Source of the DNA: Campylobacter concisus
GTDB lineage: Bacteria; Campylobacterota; Campylobacteria; Campylobacterales; Campylobacteraceae
Assembly: GCF_003049085.1 (NCBI RefSeq)
Contig: NZ_PIQX01000007.1
Span: 39,989-103,988, forward strand
Direction: 5' to 3'
Length of the DNA stretch: 64,000 nt
Of this stretch, positions 19,800 to 28,113 are shown in pieces. The position numbers were made by a program, and so were the translations under genes. Positions within the stretch are counted from its first letter, which is position 1. Each line of letters opens with the position of its first letter. The notes under the pieces are model-generated. The model saw nothing but the letters and a program-made list of their open reading frames with translations. It had not been told where the DNA came from and searched no databases.

Positions 19800-22074
19800 A
19801 CTCATTTATCGCTGCGTTTCCATGGTGGTGGAAGTCATCGTAGATGATCTTTGAAGTTTGGAATTTCTCGCGTTTTAGCTCGCGAACTCGTAAAAATTCC
19901 TCTTCATCGATCTTTTTGATCTGGATAGCTGCTTTAAATGTCGGAGTCTTACTGATGTAGTCCCAACCGCTGCTTGTTAGCTCGTTGCATGAGCTCTCCC
20001 AGTAGTGGAAAGTCATCTGGATGATGCCATCAGGCACGATGTCAGTTACTTCAGCTTTTACGACGATGTAGCCGTATCTACTCCAAGCTTTGATAAAGTC
20101 GCCTTGTTTTAGTCCGTATCTTTCTGCAAGCGCTGGGCTCATCTCAGCGATAGGTCCGATGCTATCTCCGCCCTCTTCGATGGCGCGTGAGCGTCTTGTC
20201 ATGGTGCCAACTGTGTATTGATAAACCTTTCTTGTAGTTAAAAGCTGTATCGGATACTCAGCGTCAGTCTTCTCATCGACTGAACCAGCCATGATAGGAT
20301 ACTCTGGCGACATATTCATCTTCTTGGCAAACTCAAGTTTTGCACTCTCGATCTCATCAGCTTTATCCACAAATAAGCATGGCACAAAGCGACCTTTGCC
20401 ATCAGGTGTAAAGAATTTCTTATCAAGATAGAGGCTTTGACCACCCATATCATCTTCAGTTGGGCATGGCCAGTGAAGTCCGTGATATTTTTTAAGTCTA
20501 TAGTAGCTCATACCGCCGTAGCGTCTAGGGTCGCATTTCCTAACTTCTTCCCAAATCTCTTCTGGTGAGTTGAAGTTAAAGCCCTCTGTTGCGCCTAAAC
20601 GACGTGCGATCTCGCAAACGATCCACCAGTCTTGTCTAGCATCACCTGGAGGTGTGATGACTGCTTCGTTATGTTGGACACGGCGCTCTGCGTTAGTGTA
20701 AAGACCCTCTTTTTCGCTACTTGCAACGCCAGGGAGAACGACGTCAGCTTTTAGTGAAGTCTCGGTTAAAAATAGATCTTGAACCACGTAGAAATCGACA
20801 TTTGCGATGCCTTTTAAGAAGTGGTTTGTATTTGGCTCAGAGATGACTGGGTTTTCGCCGATAGTCCAGAAGAAATGCACTCTGCCATCAAGGATCGCAT
20901 CAGGTACTTCAGTCTTGTGGATACCTATCTTTGAGTTTAAAAATCCAGGCTCAAGGTGCCACATTTTCTCAAACCAAGCTCTTTGCTCTGGGTCGGTTAC
21001 TGAGCCAAGATTTGGGAATATGTTTGGTAAAACGCCCATGTCGCAGCAACCTTGAACGTTCTCTTGACCTCTAAGTGGCAAGTCGCCTGTGCCAAGCTCG
21101 CAGATATTGCCAGTTATCAAGAATAAATTTGATACATCGCAAACTCCGCCAACGCCGTGGTTGAAGTGAGTTACGCCCATGCCGTGAGTGATGACGGCTG
21201 GTTTTGTGGTGGCATACATTCTAGCAGCTGCTCTTATATCCTCTGGATTTAGCCTTGTGTATTTTGCTACAACCTCTGGCGCATAGTCTTTTACAGCTTC
21301 TTTAACGTACTCGATGCCTATTGTGTGATCTCTTACAAATTCCTCATTTACAAGGCCTTCTTCGATGATAGTGTAAAGAAGTGCGTTAATAACAGGGATG
21401 TTGTGCTCAGGCTCTAGCTGCAAGTGGATGTCTGCTCTACTTGCAAACTCGGTCTTGATAGGGTCGATAACGATCAGTTTTGCACCGCGGTTTAGCGCTC
21501 TTTGGATGTGCATAGCTGCGATTGGGTGACCATTTTCTGGGTTTGAGCCTATCATTAATATACAGTTACTATAAGTGCCAATCTCTGTAAAGCTATTTGT
21601 GGCAGCTCCGTTTCCGATTGTTTTAGCAAGTCCTGCTACTGTCGGAGCGTGTCAAATTCTAGCGCAGTGATCGACGTTGTTTGTGCCTATGACTGCACGC
21701 ATTAGCTTTTGAGCGACGTAGTTGTCTTCAAGTGTACAGCGTGCTGAAAAGTTTCCTGCTAGTGAGTCAGGGCCGTATTTCTCTTTGGCTTCTTTCATCT
21801 TTTCTACGACAAGATCAAGCGCCTCGTCCCAGCTGGCCTCTTCAAATTCACCATCCTTTGAAAAGACTCCATTTTTCTTTCTAATAAGCGGCTTTGTAAG
21901 TCTGTCTGGACTTGCAACGTAATCCCAGCCATAAAAGCCCTTTAAACATAAATTTCCTTGATTGACTGGATTGTCTTCGACGCCAGTAGCGGCACGAACG
22001 ACGTTGTTTTCCACGTGCAAGGTTACTTGACAGCCTGTCCCGCAATAAGGACAGATGACTTTGCCTTCTTTCAT
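19798..22074 (-). CDS. fdhF: Selenocysteine-containing formate dehydrogenase alpha subunit (FdhH-like)
   Basis: One gene read through an in-frame TGA at 21652-21654, giving a 758-residue molybdopterin formate dehydrogenase with Sec at residue 141. The N-terminus has the [4Fe-4S] motif CPYCGTGC and CLKGFYGWD. The Sec context is VDHCARI-U-HAPTVAGLA, as in E. coli FdhH (Sec 140). GMGVTHFNHG, RGQENVQGCCDMG and a C-terminal CNELTSSGWD region follow. No Tat signal is present, so the enzyme is cytoplasmic, as in formate hydrogenlyase-type FdhH. The start is ATG 22074 with AAGGAG upstream; a TTG at 22134 would add 20 residues that do not resemble the family. No beta or gamma subunit gene is adjacent. 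Confidence 0.93.
21614..21654 (-). promoter_or_regulatory. Bacterial SECIS-like element at the fdhF UGA
   Basis: Directly after the UGA the mRNA can fold with an outer CCGA/UCGG stem (21645-21642 with 21617-21614) and an inner AGCA/UGCU stem (21637-21634 with 21628-21625) closing the loop GGACU. The segment GUAGCAGGACU closely resembles the apical part of the E. coli fdhF SECIS (GUUGCAGGUCU), which SelB binds. Read-through as selenocysteine is therefore strongly supported. Confidence 0.8.
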
Positions 22075-22177
22075 CACTTTCTCCTTTGCTATGCAATATT
22101 TGCATATTTCTATATGGGTAATATTACTAGCCAAATTCTTAATCTTTAATAAAAATTCTTTATCTATAAAAATAAAT

Positions 22178-22195
22178 TTTTAACTTAAGTTAAAA
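22178..22195. promoter_or_regulatory. 18-base perfect palindrome upstream of fdhF
   Basis: TTTTAACTTAAGTTAAAA is a perfect palindrome about 104 bases before the fdhF start codon. It could be a dimeric regulator operator controlling formate dehydrogenase expression, but in such AT-rich DNA chance is a real alternative. Confidence 0.35.
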
Positions 22196-22434
22196 TTAAT
22201 TTAGTTCTATTAAAGTCAATTATTTAGGGGTTTTAAAATTTATTTAAAATTGATAAATTTATTATAAAAGAAATAAAGATATAGAGATTTAGCTTTTTAT
22301 ATAAAATGAAGAAATTAATTTTATTTTACTTTGTTTAAAAAGGTTAGTCGTATTGTAAGTAGATAAATTAATACTAAAGATGGAAAAATAAAATTAAACT
22401 GTAAATTTTGAATAAAAAAATATATATAAAGAAA

Positions 22435-22461
22435 TTTAGCAAGGAGAGCAGATCGCTCTCC
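22435..22461 (-). terminator. Terminator downstream of rpsO
   Basis: On the minus strand, 7 nt after the rpsO stop, GGAGAGC-GATCT-GCTCTCC forms a perfect 7-bp GC-rich stem, followed by a T-rich stretch (TTGCTAAATTTCTTT). It is a plausible Rho-independent terminator, though the T tract is interrupted. Confidence 0.65.
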
Positions 22462-22467
22462 GATGGA

Positions 22468-22740
22468 TTATTTATCTCTTAAGCCAAGCTCAGAGATTAG
22501 TTTTGAATATGTAGTGTAGTCTTTATTTTTAAGATACTTTAAAAGTCTTTTTCTTTGACCAACTAGTTTTAAAAGACCTAAACGTGATGAAAAGTCTTTT
22601 TTGAAAATTTTAAGGTGTTCTGTAAGTTCAGTTATTCTAGCTGTTAAAAGAGCTATTTGAACTTCTGGAGAGCCTGTATCTCCCTCTTTTCTAGCGAATT
22701 TCGCAACTATTTGAGCTTTTTTAGCCGAATCCAAAGCCAT
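22468..22740 (-). CDS. rpsO: 30S ribosomal protein S15
   Basis: A 90-residue protein of standard S15 length. The N-terminal [35 protein letters not shown] and the C-terminal [20 protein letters not shown] are hallmarks of the family. S15 binds 16S rRNA helices and nucleates the platform of the small subunit. A clear AGGAGG ribosome site precedes the ATG. It is monocistronic here, with its own terminator, and is divergent from the Rrf2 regulator gene. Confidence 0.97.
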   Translation of the reverse strand: MALDSAKKAQIVAKFARKEGDTGSPEVQIALLTARITELTEHLKIFKKDFSSRLGLLKLVGQRKRLLKYLKNKDYTTYSKLISELGLRDK

Positions 22741-22886
22741 AATGACCTCCTGATTGGTGAATTTTGGAAGAGCGATTATAGCATTTAAAACATAAAGTTA
22801 GATAAAACTACGCTTTTTAAAAATTAATGAAAAATGCAGTAAAAATTTAATAAAATTAGGGCTATTTAAAGACTTAAGGAAGATAA

Positions 22887-23291
22887 ATGCTTTTTACAAA
22901 GGCAAGCGAATACGCTCTACTTTCACTTATTTTAATATCTCAAAAATCATCTCCAGTTGATGTTGATACGATCTCAAATGAACTTAAAATTTCAAAAAGC
23001 TTTTTAGCCAAAATTTTACAAAATCTTGCAAAAGATGGAATTTTAAAGTCGTTTAAAGGGGCAAATGGCGGTTTCGCGCTAAATAACGAACCTGAAAATT
23101 TAAGCATAAAAAAGATAATAGAGTGCGCTGAAAAACGTGAACTTAACGTCTTTGAGTGCTCATCTTCTGCAGATGGCTGCCCGTCAAATAAAGCCTCAAG
23201 CTGTCAAATTTGGTCGATGTTTAGCGGCCTTCAAAGCAAGATCGACGAGATGCTTGATGCGATAAAACTAAGTGATATCGTTAAGAAGTAA
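22887..23291 (+). CDS. Rrf2-family transcriptional regulator with candidate Fe-S cysteines
   Basis: A 134-residue Rrf2 regulator. It starts MLFTKASEYALLSLILISQK, has a winged-helix motif (VDTISNELKISKSFLAKILQ) and the LKSFKGANGGFAL wing. Three cysteines in the C-terminal half, spaced C-x6-C-x7-C (ECSSSADGCPSNKASSCQIW), match the cluster-binding loop of IscR/NsrR-type sensors, so it may sense iron-sulphur status, nitric oxide or redox state. The targets are unknown. It lies 2 bases upstream of flhA, which suggests co-transcription and possibly a link between redox sensing and flagellar export. Confidence 0.88.
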   Translation: MLFTKASEYALLSLILISQKSSPVDVDTISNELKISKSFLAKILQNLAKDGILKSFKGANGGFALNNEPENLSIKKIIECAEKRELNVFECSSSADGCPSNKASSCQIWSMFSGLQSKIDEMLDAIKLSDIVKK

Positions 23292-23293
23292 AG

Positions 23294-25486
23294 TTGGCAA
23301 AGCAAAAAAATAATATCTTAACTCTTGTTGCGCCGTTTCTTGCGCCAATTGTTAAGTTTAAAAGTCTTAGCATCGTTGGTATCATTGTTGCCATCCTTGC
23401 TATCATTATCGTACCGCTTCCGAGCGCGGTGCTTGACTTTTTCCTGGCACTTTCTATTTCTATTTCTGTGCTTATAATCTTAATTTCGATTTATGTGCCA
23501 AAACCAACCGATCTTAGTACATTTCCGACACTGATCCTTATTGTTACGCTTTTTCGCCTCTCGCTAAACATCGCAACCACACGTATGATCCTAAGTGAAG
23601 GGCATAACGGTCCAGAAGCGGTTAGTGAGATCATCTCAAGCTTTGGAAATTTTGTCGTTGGTGGCAACTTTGTCATCGGAACCATTGTCTTTTGTATCCT
23701 GGTGCTCATAAATTTTATGGTCGTAACCAAAGGTTCAACCCGTGTAAGTGAAGTGCAAGCACGTTTTACACTTGATGCGATGCCTGGTAAGCAAATGGCG
23801 ATAGATGCGGATCTAAACGCAGGTTTAATAGATGAAAAAACGGCGCGCGAAAGACGCCAAGCCATCATTGGTGAGGCAAATTTTTACGGCGCGATGGATG
23901 GCTCGTCTAAATTTATAAAAGGTGACGCCGTCGCTGGCATCATCATCACTATCATTAATATCATCGGTGGCTTTGCTATCGGCTCGTTTCAACATGACCT
24001 TGATATGGCGACATCGGCTCAGTACTATACGATCCTAACTATCGGTGATGGCCTTGTGAGCCAGATCCCAGGACTTATCACTTCAACAGCGACTGCTATC
24101 ATCATCACAAGGGCTAGCAAGGACGATGAGGACTTTGCAGAAGGCACGCTAAATCAGCTCTTAGGGGATTATAAAACCTTGTTGATAGTGGGCTTCATAC
24201 TATTTATGTTTGCTCTTGTCCCAGGGCTTCCGACTCTTTCTCTTGGCTTTATCGCAGTGCTATTTTTGGGGCTTGGCTACATCATCAAGCAGACCAAAGA
24301 TGGCGGGCTAAATTTAAGCCTTGCTTCAAAAGACAAAACAGCTTCTAAAAAAGCTGGAGCCGCTACGCAAAGTGGGGCAGGGGCAGCTGCTAGTGGTGCC
24401 ACTACTAAGGTGCCAAAGAAGAGCGACGAAGAGATCGCAAGAGAAGAAGAGACTAAGATAAATGACATCTTAAAGCTTGAAATTTTAGAGCTTGACCTAG
24501 GATATGGCTTGTTAAAGCTAGCTGATGTGGATCTCATTGAGAGGATTCGTGCTATGAGGCGAAATATCGCTTCAAGTCTTGGCTTTTTGATGCCAAAGAT
24601 AAGGATCCGCGACAACCTTCAACTACCGCCAAATGAGTACCGCTTTAAGCTAAAAGGTATCGTGATCGGTCAGGGTGAAATTTACGCGGATAAATTTCTA
24701 GCGATGGATAGTGGCCTAGTTAGCGAAGATATAGAGGGGATTCCGACAAAAGAGCCAGCTTTTGGGCTAGACGCACTCTGGATCGATGCTAGCGTCAAAG
24801 AGGACGCCATACTTAGCGGCTACACGATAGTTGATCCTGCAAGCGTCATCTCAACGCACATGAGTGAGCTTATCAAGCAAAACGCAGCCGAGCTTCTAAC
24901 TCGCCAAGAGACGCAAAATTTATTAGACAAACTAAAGATCGACTACCCAGTTGTGGTCGAGGATACGCTAAGGATCGCACCTATAAATTTGATCCAAAAG
25001 GTTTTAAAAGCACTGCTTAAAGACAATATCCCGATCAAAGATCTGCTTAGCATACTTGAATCAATTAGCGACATCGCCGAGGTTAGCAAAAACCTAGATA
25101 TGATCATCGAGCATGTTCGTGCAGCGCTCTCACGTGTCATCACCTCGCTTTATGTTGATGAAAAAGGTCAGCTAAATTTTTACATTTTAGATAGTGCTGC
25201 GCAGCAAAAGCTTATGGATGCGGTGCAGTATAAAGACGGCGCGTATCATCTTATGATAAATGTGGCTCAAACTTCAGCGATCGTTCAGGCACTAAGACAT
25301 GAAAAAGAGAAACGTCCGATGAGTCAGCACGGCGAAATGGTGCTTTGTGTGGAGCCAAGTCTAAGAAAATTTATAGCAAATATCTGCGCAAATTTTGCCA
25401 TCGACATCGTGGTGCTAAGCTTTGCTGAGATTTCGGCAAATACGCCATTTGAAACGGTTGGCGTCATAGAAATAGAAAATTTATAA
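23294..25486 (+). CDS. flhA: Flagellar biosynthesis protein FlhA
   Basis: A 730-residue inner-membrane component of the flagellar type III export gate. The N-terminal half has eight predicted helices and the conserved FHIPEP-type signature region (TLFRLSLNIATTRMILSEGH, ARFTLDAMPGKQMAIDADLN). A low-complexity Ala/Gly/Lys linker at about 345-385 precedes the cytoplasmic domain (SYT-binding region and VIVDPASVI-like segment). The start is TTG two bases after the Rrf2 gene. In Campylobacter, FlhA also acts with the FlgSR two-component system upstream of sigma-54 flagellar genes. Confidence 0.96.
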   Translation: MAKQKNNILTLVAPFLAPIVKFKSLSIVGIIVAILAIIIVPLPSAVLDFFLALSISISVLIILISIYVPKPTDLSTFPTLILIVTLFRLSLNIATTRMILSEGHNGPEAVSEIISSFGNFVVGGNFVIGTIVFCILVLINFMVVTKGSTRVSEVQARFTLDAMPGKQMAIDADLNAGLIDEKTARERRQAIIGEANFYGAMDGSSKFIKGDAVAGIIITIINIIGGFAIGSFQHDLDMATSAQYYTILTIGDGLVSQIPGLITSTATAIIITRASKDDEDFAEGTLNQLLGDYKTLLIVGFILFMFALVPGLPTLSLGFIAVLFLGLGYIIKQTKDGGLNLSLASKDKTASKKAGAATQSGAGAAASGATTKVPKKSDEEIAREEETKINDILKLEILELDLGYGLLKLADVDLIERIRAMRRNIASSLGFLMPKIRIRDNLQLPPNEYRFKLKGIVIGQGEIYADKFLAMDSGLVSEDIEGIPTKEPAFGLDALWIDASVKEDAILSGYTIVDPASVISTHMSELIKQNAAELLTRQETQNLLDKLKIDYPVVVEDTLRIAPINLIQKVLKALLKDNIPIKDLLSILESISDIAEVSKNLDMIIEHVRAALSRVITSLYVDEKGQLNFYILDSAAQQKLMDAVQYKDGAYHLMINVAQTSAIVQALRHEKEKRPMSQHGEMVLCVEPSLRKFIANICANFAIDIVVLSFAEISANTPFETVGVIEIENL

Positions 25487-25495
25487 AGGAAAACG

Positions 25496-26521
25496 ATGAA
25501 AATTTATCACCTCTCACACACCGATCTTGACGGATACGGCGCGCAATACATAACAAATTTTTACTTCAAAGATGTGAAATTTCTAAACTCAAACTACGGC
25601 AGAGAGATAGATGATAAATTTACTCAAATTCTATCTGAGATAGATGCCTCAAACGATGATAAAAACGTCATCTTGATCACTGATTTAAATTTAAGCCTAG
25701 CTCAGTGTGAGAGCTTTGAGGAGATGATAGATGGTAAAAATATAAAGCTATTTTTGCTAGATCATCACCAAAGCGGCGCTGAGTGCGCGAGCACTTACTC
25801 ATGGTATTTTTTGGATAGTTCAAGGTGCGCTACAAAGATTACTTACGACTTTTTTGCGGGCATTTTTGGCAAAAACAAAGAGCTTGAAATTTTTAGTGAC
25901 GTCGTAAATGCCGTGGATATCTGGCTAAAAGATGATAAAAATTTCGAGATGGGCAAGGTCTGCTTGGGGCTTGTGGCAAACGCTAAAGAGATAAATAAGG
26001 TGATGTTTGAAGCTGAAAACAACCTCTATATGGATCATATCTTAAAAGAAGCGAGCAAATTTTTTAACGAGAAAAACGACTATATCGGCCTTGATATGCA
26101 GGTGCATGCCATTAAGAAGTCATTTTTCAAAGAGGATAAAGACGATACGCTAAGCAATCTAATCTCAAACTACGTCGTAAAAAAACTTAGTGAAAACAAA
26201 GAGAAATTTAGCATAAGCTATAAAGATCATAAAGGAATTTTAACCTACAATATCGGCAACGTTTCGGTTATCGGCAACGACTTTTTAGTGGCAAATCCTG
26301 AATTTGACTTCTTTATCGACGTGACAAATAAAAAAACGCTAAGCTTTCGTGCAAATGGCAAGCTAGACGTTAGTGCCATGGCAAAACACCTAGTTGGCGG
26401 CGGCGGACACGTCAATGCTAGCGGCGGGCTGTTTGCAAATTTCAAAGATGGCTTTAGCTATGAGCCGATCAAGGCGCAGATAGTTGATCTAATAACTAAA
26501 AAAACACAGGAGGATATATGA
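25496..26521 (+). CDS. DHH-family phosphoesterase
   Basis: A 341-residue DHH/DHHA1 protein. The N-terminus has HTDLDGYGA (motif I), then LITDLNLS (motif II), the LLDHHQSG triad at about residue 90 and a C-terminal GGGGHVNASGG that binds substrate in DHHA1 domains. Such enzymes hydrolyse short oligonucleotides, pAp or cyclic dinucleotides with Mn2+. The sequence does not choose among these, and there is no membrane or sensory domain as in GdpP. It starts 9 bases after flhA with AAAGGA upstream, and overlaps the following small gene by 4 bases. Confidence 0.85.
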   Translation: MKIYHLSHTDLDGYGAQYITNFYFKDVKFLNSNYGREIDDKFTQILSEIDASNDDKNVILITDLNLSLAQCESFEEMIDGKNIKLFLLDHHQSGAECASTYSWYFLDSSRCATKITYDFFAGIFGKNKELEIFSDVVNAVDIWLKDDKNFEMGKVCLGLVANAKEINKVMFEAENNLYMDHILKEASKFFNEKNDYIGLDMQVHAIKKSFFKEDKDDTLSNLISNYVVKKLSENKEKFSISYKDHKGILTYNIGNVSVIGNDFLVANPEFDFFIDVTNKKTLSFRANGKLDVSAMAKHLVGGGGHVNASGGLFANFKDGFSYEPIKAQIVDLITKKTQEDI

Positions 26522-26745
26522 AAGAAGAAGAGGTAAGCGTAGAGGAGCTTAGCTATGAGCTTAGCATGGTACTTGAAGCGATGTTCTACTATGCTGGAGT
26601 AAAAAAAGACAAGCTTGAAGAGGCGGCAAATCTTTATGTCGAGTGCATCGATGATGCGTTAGAAAATTCTGACGCTAGCGGTAGCGACGAGGTCATAGAG
26701 ATAGTTGAGTATATGAAAAAACATCATTCAAAATTATTTAAATAA
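26518..26745 (+). CDS. Small acidic conserved-looking protein of unknown function
   Basis: A 75-residue, strongly acidic, probably all-helical protein (ELSYELSMVLEAMFYYAGVK then EEAANLYVECIDDALENSD). It has no signal peptide or membrane helix. I do not recognise a family. The ATG overlaps the TGA of the DHH phosphoesterase, so the two are translationally coupled and may act together. It is followed 9 bases later by a secreted Sel1-repeat gene. Confidence 0.7.
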   Translation: MKEEEVSVEELSYELSMVLEAMFYYAGVKKDKLEEAANLYVECIDDALENSDASGSDEVIEIVEYMKKHHSKLFK

Positions 26746-26754
26746 GGAAAGAAA

Positions 26755-27165
26755 ATGAAGAAAATTTTAGTTTTAGTGGCAGCGGTTTTTGCGTTAAATG
26801 CTATGGCAAATGAAAATTTAGACAAGGCAAATGAGCTTTATGCAAAGAAAAATTTTAATGAAGCTTATCTTTATTTTAATAAGGCTTGTGGAGAGGGCGA
26901 GAAGAAAGCTTGCACGATGAATGCGATCATGCTATTTAACGGAGACGGCGTAGCAAAAGATAGAGTTCAGGCTGAGAAAATTTTTACAAAAATGTGTGAC
27001 GAAAATGAGGGCATGGCGTGCGAAAAACTAGGCGAAATGATCGCTTATGGCCTTGTAAAAGATAAAGACGCAAACGAAGCAAAGAACGAAGAAAAAGCAA
27101 AGGCTTTATTTAAAAAAGCTTGTGATAACGGCTACCAACCAGCTTGCGACTTTGTGACAAAATAA
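26755..27165 (+). CDS. Secreted cysteine-paired Sel1-repeat protein
   Basis: A 136-residue protein with a cleavable signal peptide (about 1-18, MKKILVLVAAVFALNAMA) and about three Sel1-like repeats. Each has the pattern A-x(n)-C with paired cysteines (YFNKACGEGEKKACTMN, KMCDENEGMACEKLGE, FKKACDNGYQPACDFV), as in Helicobacter cysteine-rich Hcp proteins. Disulfide-linked repeats in the periplasm are expected. Its role is unknown; related proteins bind peptides or envelope components. AAGGAAAG precedes the start. A second Sel1 protein lies at 61165-61611. Confidence 0.82.
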   Translation: MKKILVLVAAVFALNAMANENLDKANELYAKKNFNEAYLYFNKACGEGEKKACTMNAIMLFNGDGVAKDRVQAEKIFTKMCDENEGMACEKLGEMIAYGLVKDKDANEAKNEEKAKALFKKACDNGYQPACDFVTK

Positions 27166-27181
27166 ATTTAAGAGGCTTAAA

Positions 27182-28111
27182 ATGGGCTACAAACATAAAG
27201 ATTTGATAGGAACTAGAGAGCTTAGCAAAGAAGAAATTTTGTATTTTTTAGAGGCGGCGAAAGAGTTTAAGGAGCTAAATTTAAGCCAAGTGAAAAAAAA
27301 TGACTATCTTCGCGGAAAGACCACGATCAACGCATTTTATGAAAACTCGACAAGAACTAGGACATCCTTTGAAATCGCAGCAAAGAGGCTTGGAGCTGAT
27401 ACGATAAATTTCAGCTCATCAAGCTCTAGCGTGACAAAGGGCGAGAGCCTAAATGACACGATGAATAACATGGCTGCTATGAGAACTGACATCATCGTGC
27501 TTCGTCATCCAAGCTCTGGGGCGGCGAAATTTGCAGCTGATAGGACAGAGGCTAGCGTCGTAAACGCAGGGGACGGTACAAATGAGCACCCAAGCCAAGC
27601 CTTGCTTGATCTTTTCACGCTAAGAGAGCATGGTAAAATTTTAGATAAAAACCTAAATGTGGCGATCATCGGCGACATCGCAAGAAGCCGCGTGGCAAGG
27701 TCTGATATCTGGGCGATGAAGAAATTTGGCATAAATTTAAAGCTCTTTGCCCCAAAGATGATGATGCCAAAAGACGCTGAGGTATTTGAGTCTAAAATTT
27801 GCAAAAATATGGAAGAAGCCTGCGAGGGTAGCGACGTCATCATTATGCTTCGCATCCAACTAGAGCGTGGCGGTGCGGACGTGGCATTTCCAAGCTCGAG
27901 AGAGTACTCGAAATTCTTTGGACTAAATAAAAATAGGATAAAGCTAGCAAAGCCTGACGCTATCGTGTTGCACCCAGGGCCAATAAATAGGGGCGTAGAG
28001 CTAAACTCAGACGTGGCTGATGGCACACACTCAGTCATACTAAATCAAGTTGAAAATGGCGTTGCTATAAGAATGGCGATACTAAATACGCTTGCAAAAA
28101 ATAGGGGCTAA
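27182..28111 (+). CDS. pyrB: Aspartate carbamoyltransferase catalytic subunit
   Basis: A 309-residue PyrB, which condenses carbamoyl phosphate and aspartate in pyrimidine synthesis. The carbamoyl-phosphate signature FYENSTRTRTSFEIAAKRLG is at about residue 53, with TKGESLNDT, HPSSGAA, EHPSQALLDLFTLRE and LHPGPINRGVE. No regulatory subunit pyrI is nearby. The gene lies 2 bases before pyrC, forming a pyrBC unit that ends at a strong hairpin. Confidence 0.96.
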   Translation: MGYKHKDLIGTRELSKEEILYFLEAAKEFKELNLSQVKKNDYLRGKTTINAFYENSTRTRTSFEIAAKRLGADTINFSSSSSSVTKGESLNDTMNNMAAMRTDIIVLRHPSSGAAKFAADRTEASVVNAGDGTNEHPSQALLDLFTLREHGKILDKNLNVAIIGDIARSRVARSDIWAMKKFGINLKLFAPKMMMPKDAEVFESKICKNMEEACEGSDVIIMLRIQLERGGADVAFPSSREYSKFFGLNKNRIKLAKPDAIVLHPGPINRGVELNSDVADGTHSVILNQVENGVAIRMAILNTLAKNRG

Positions 28112-28113
28112 CG

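Larger units (their letters stand above)
22075..22467. other. AT-rich intergenic region between rpsO and fdhF
   Basis: About 390 bases with no supported gene. It contains the fdhF leader, including the AAGGAG ribosome site, an 18-base perfect palindrome at 22178-22195 and, at its end, the rpsO terminator. Very low G+C content and poly-A/T runs give many weak -10-like sites, so no single promoter can be named. Confidence 0.7.

Noticed and set aside
21556..21654. fdhF as a pseudogene or two separate genes because of the internal stop
   Set aside because: The stop is TGA at the exact Sec position of FdhH, with matching flanking residues and a SECIS-like hairpin. No other disruption is visible.
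22075..22134. TTG start at 22134 for fdhF, which would add a Cys-containing leader
   Set aside because: ATG 22074 has an AAGGAG site at good spacing and the protein then aligns with FdhH from its first residue. The extra 20 residues show no family resemblance.
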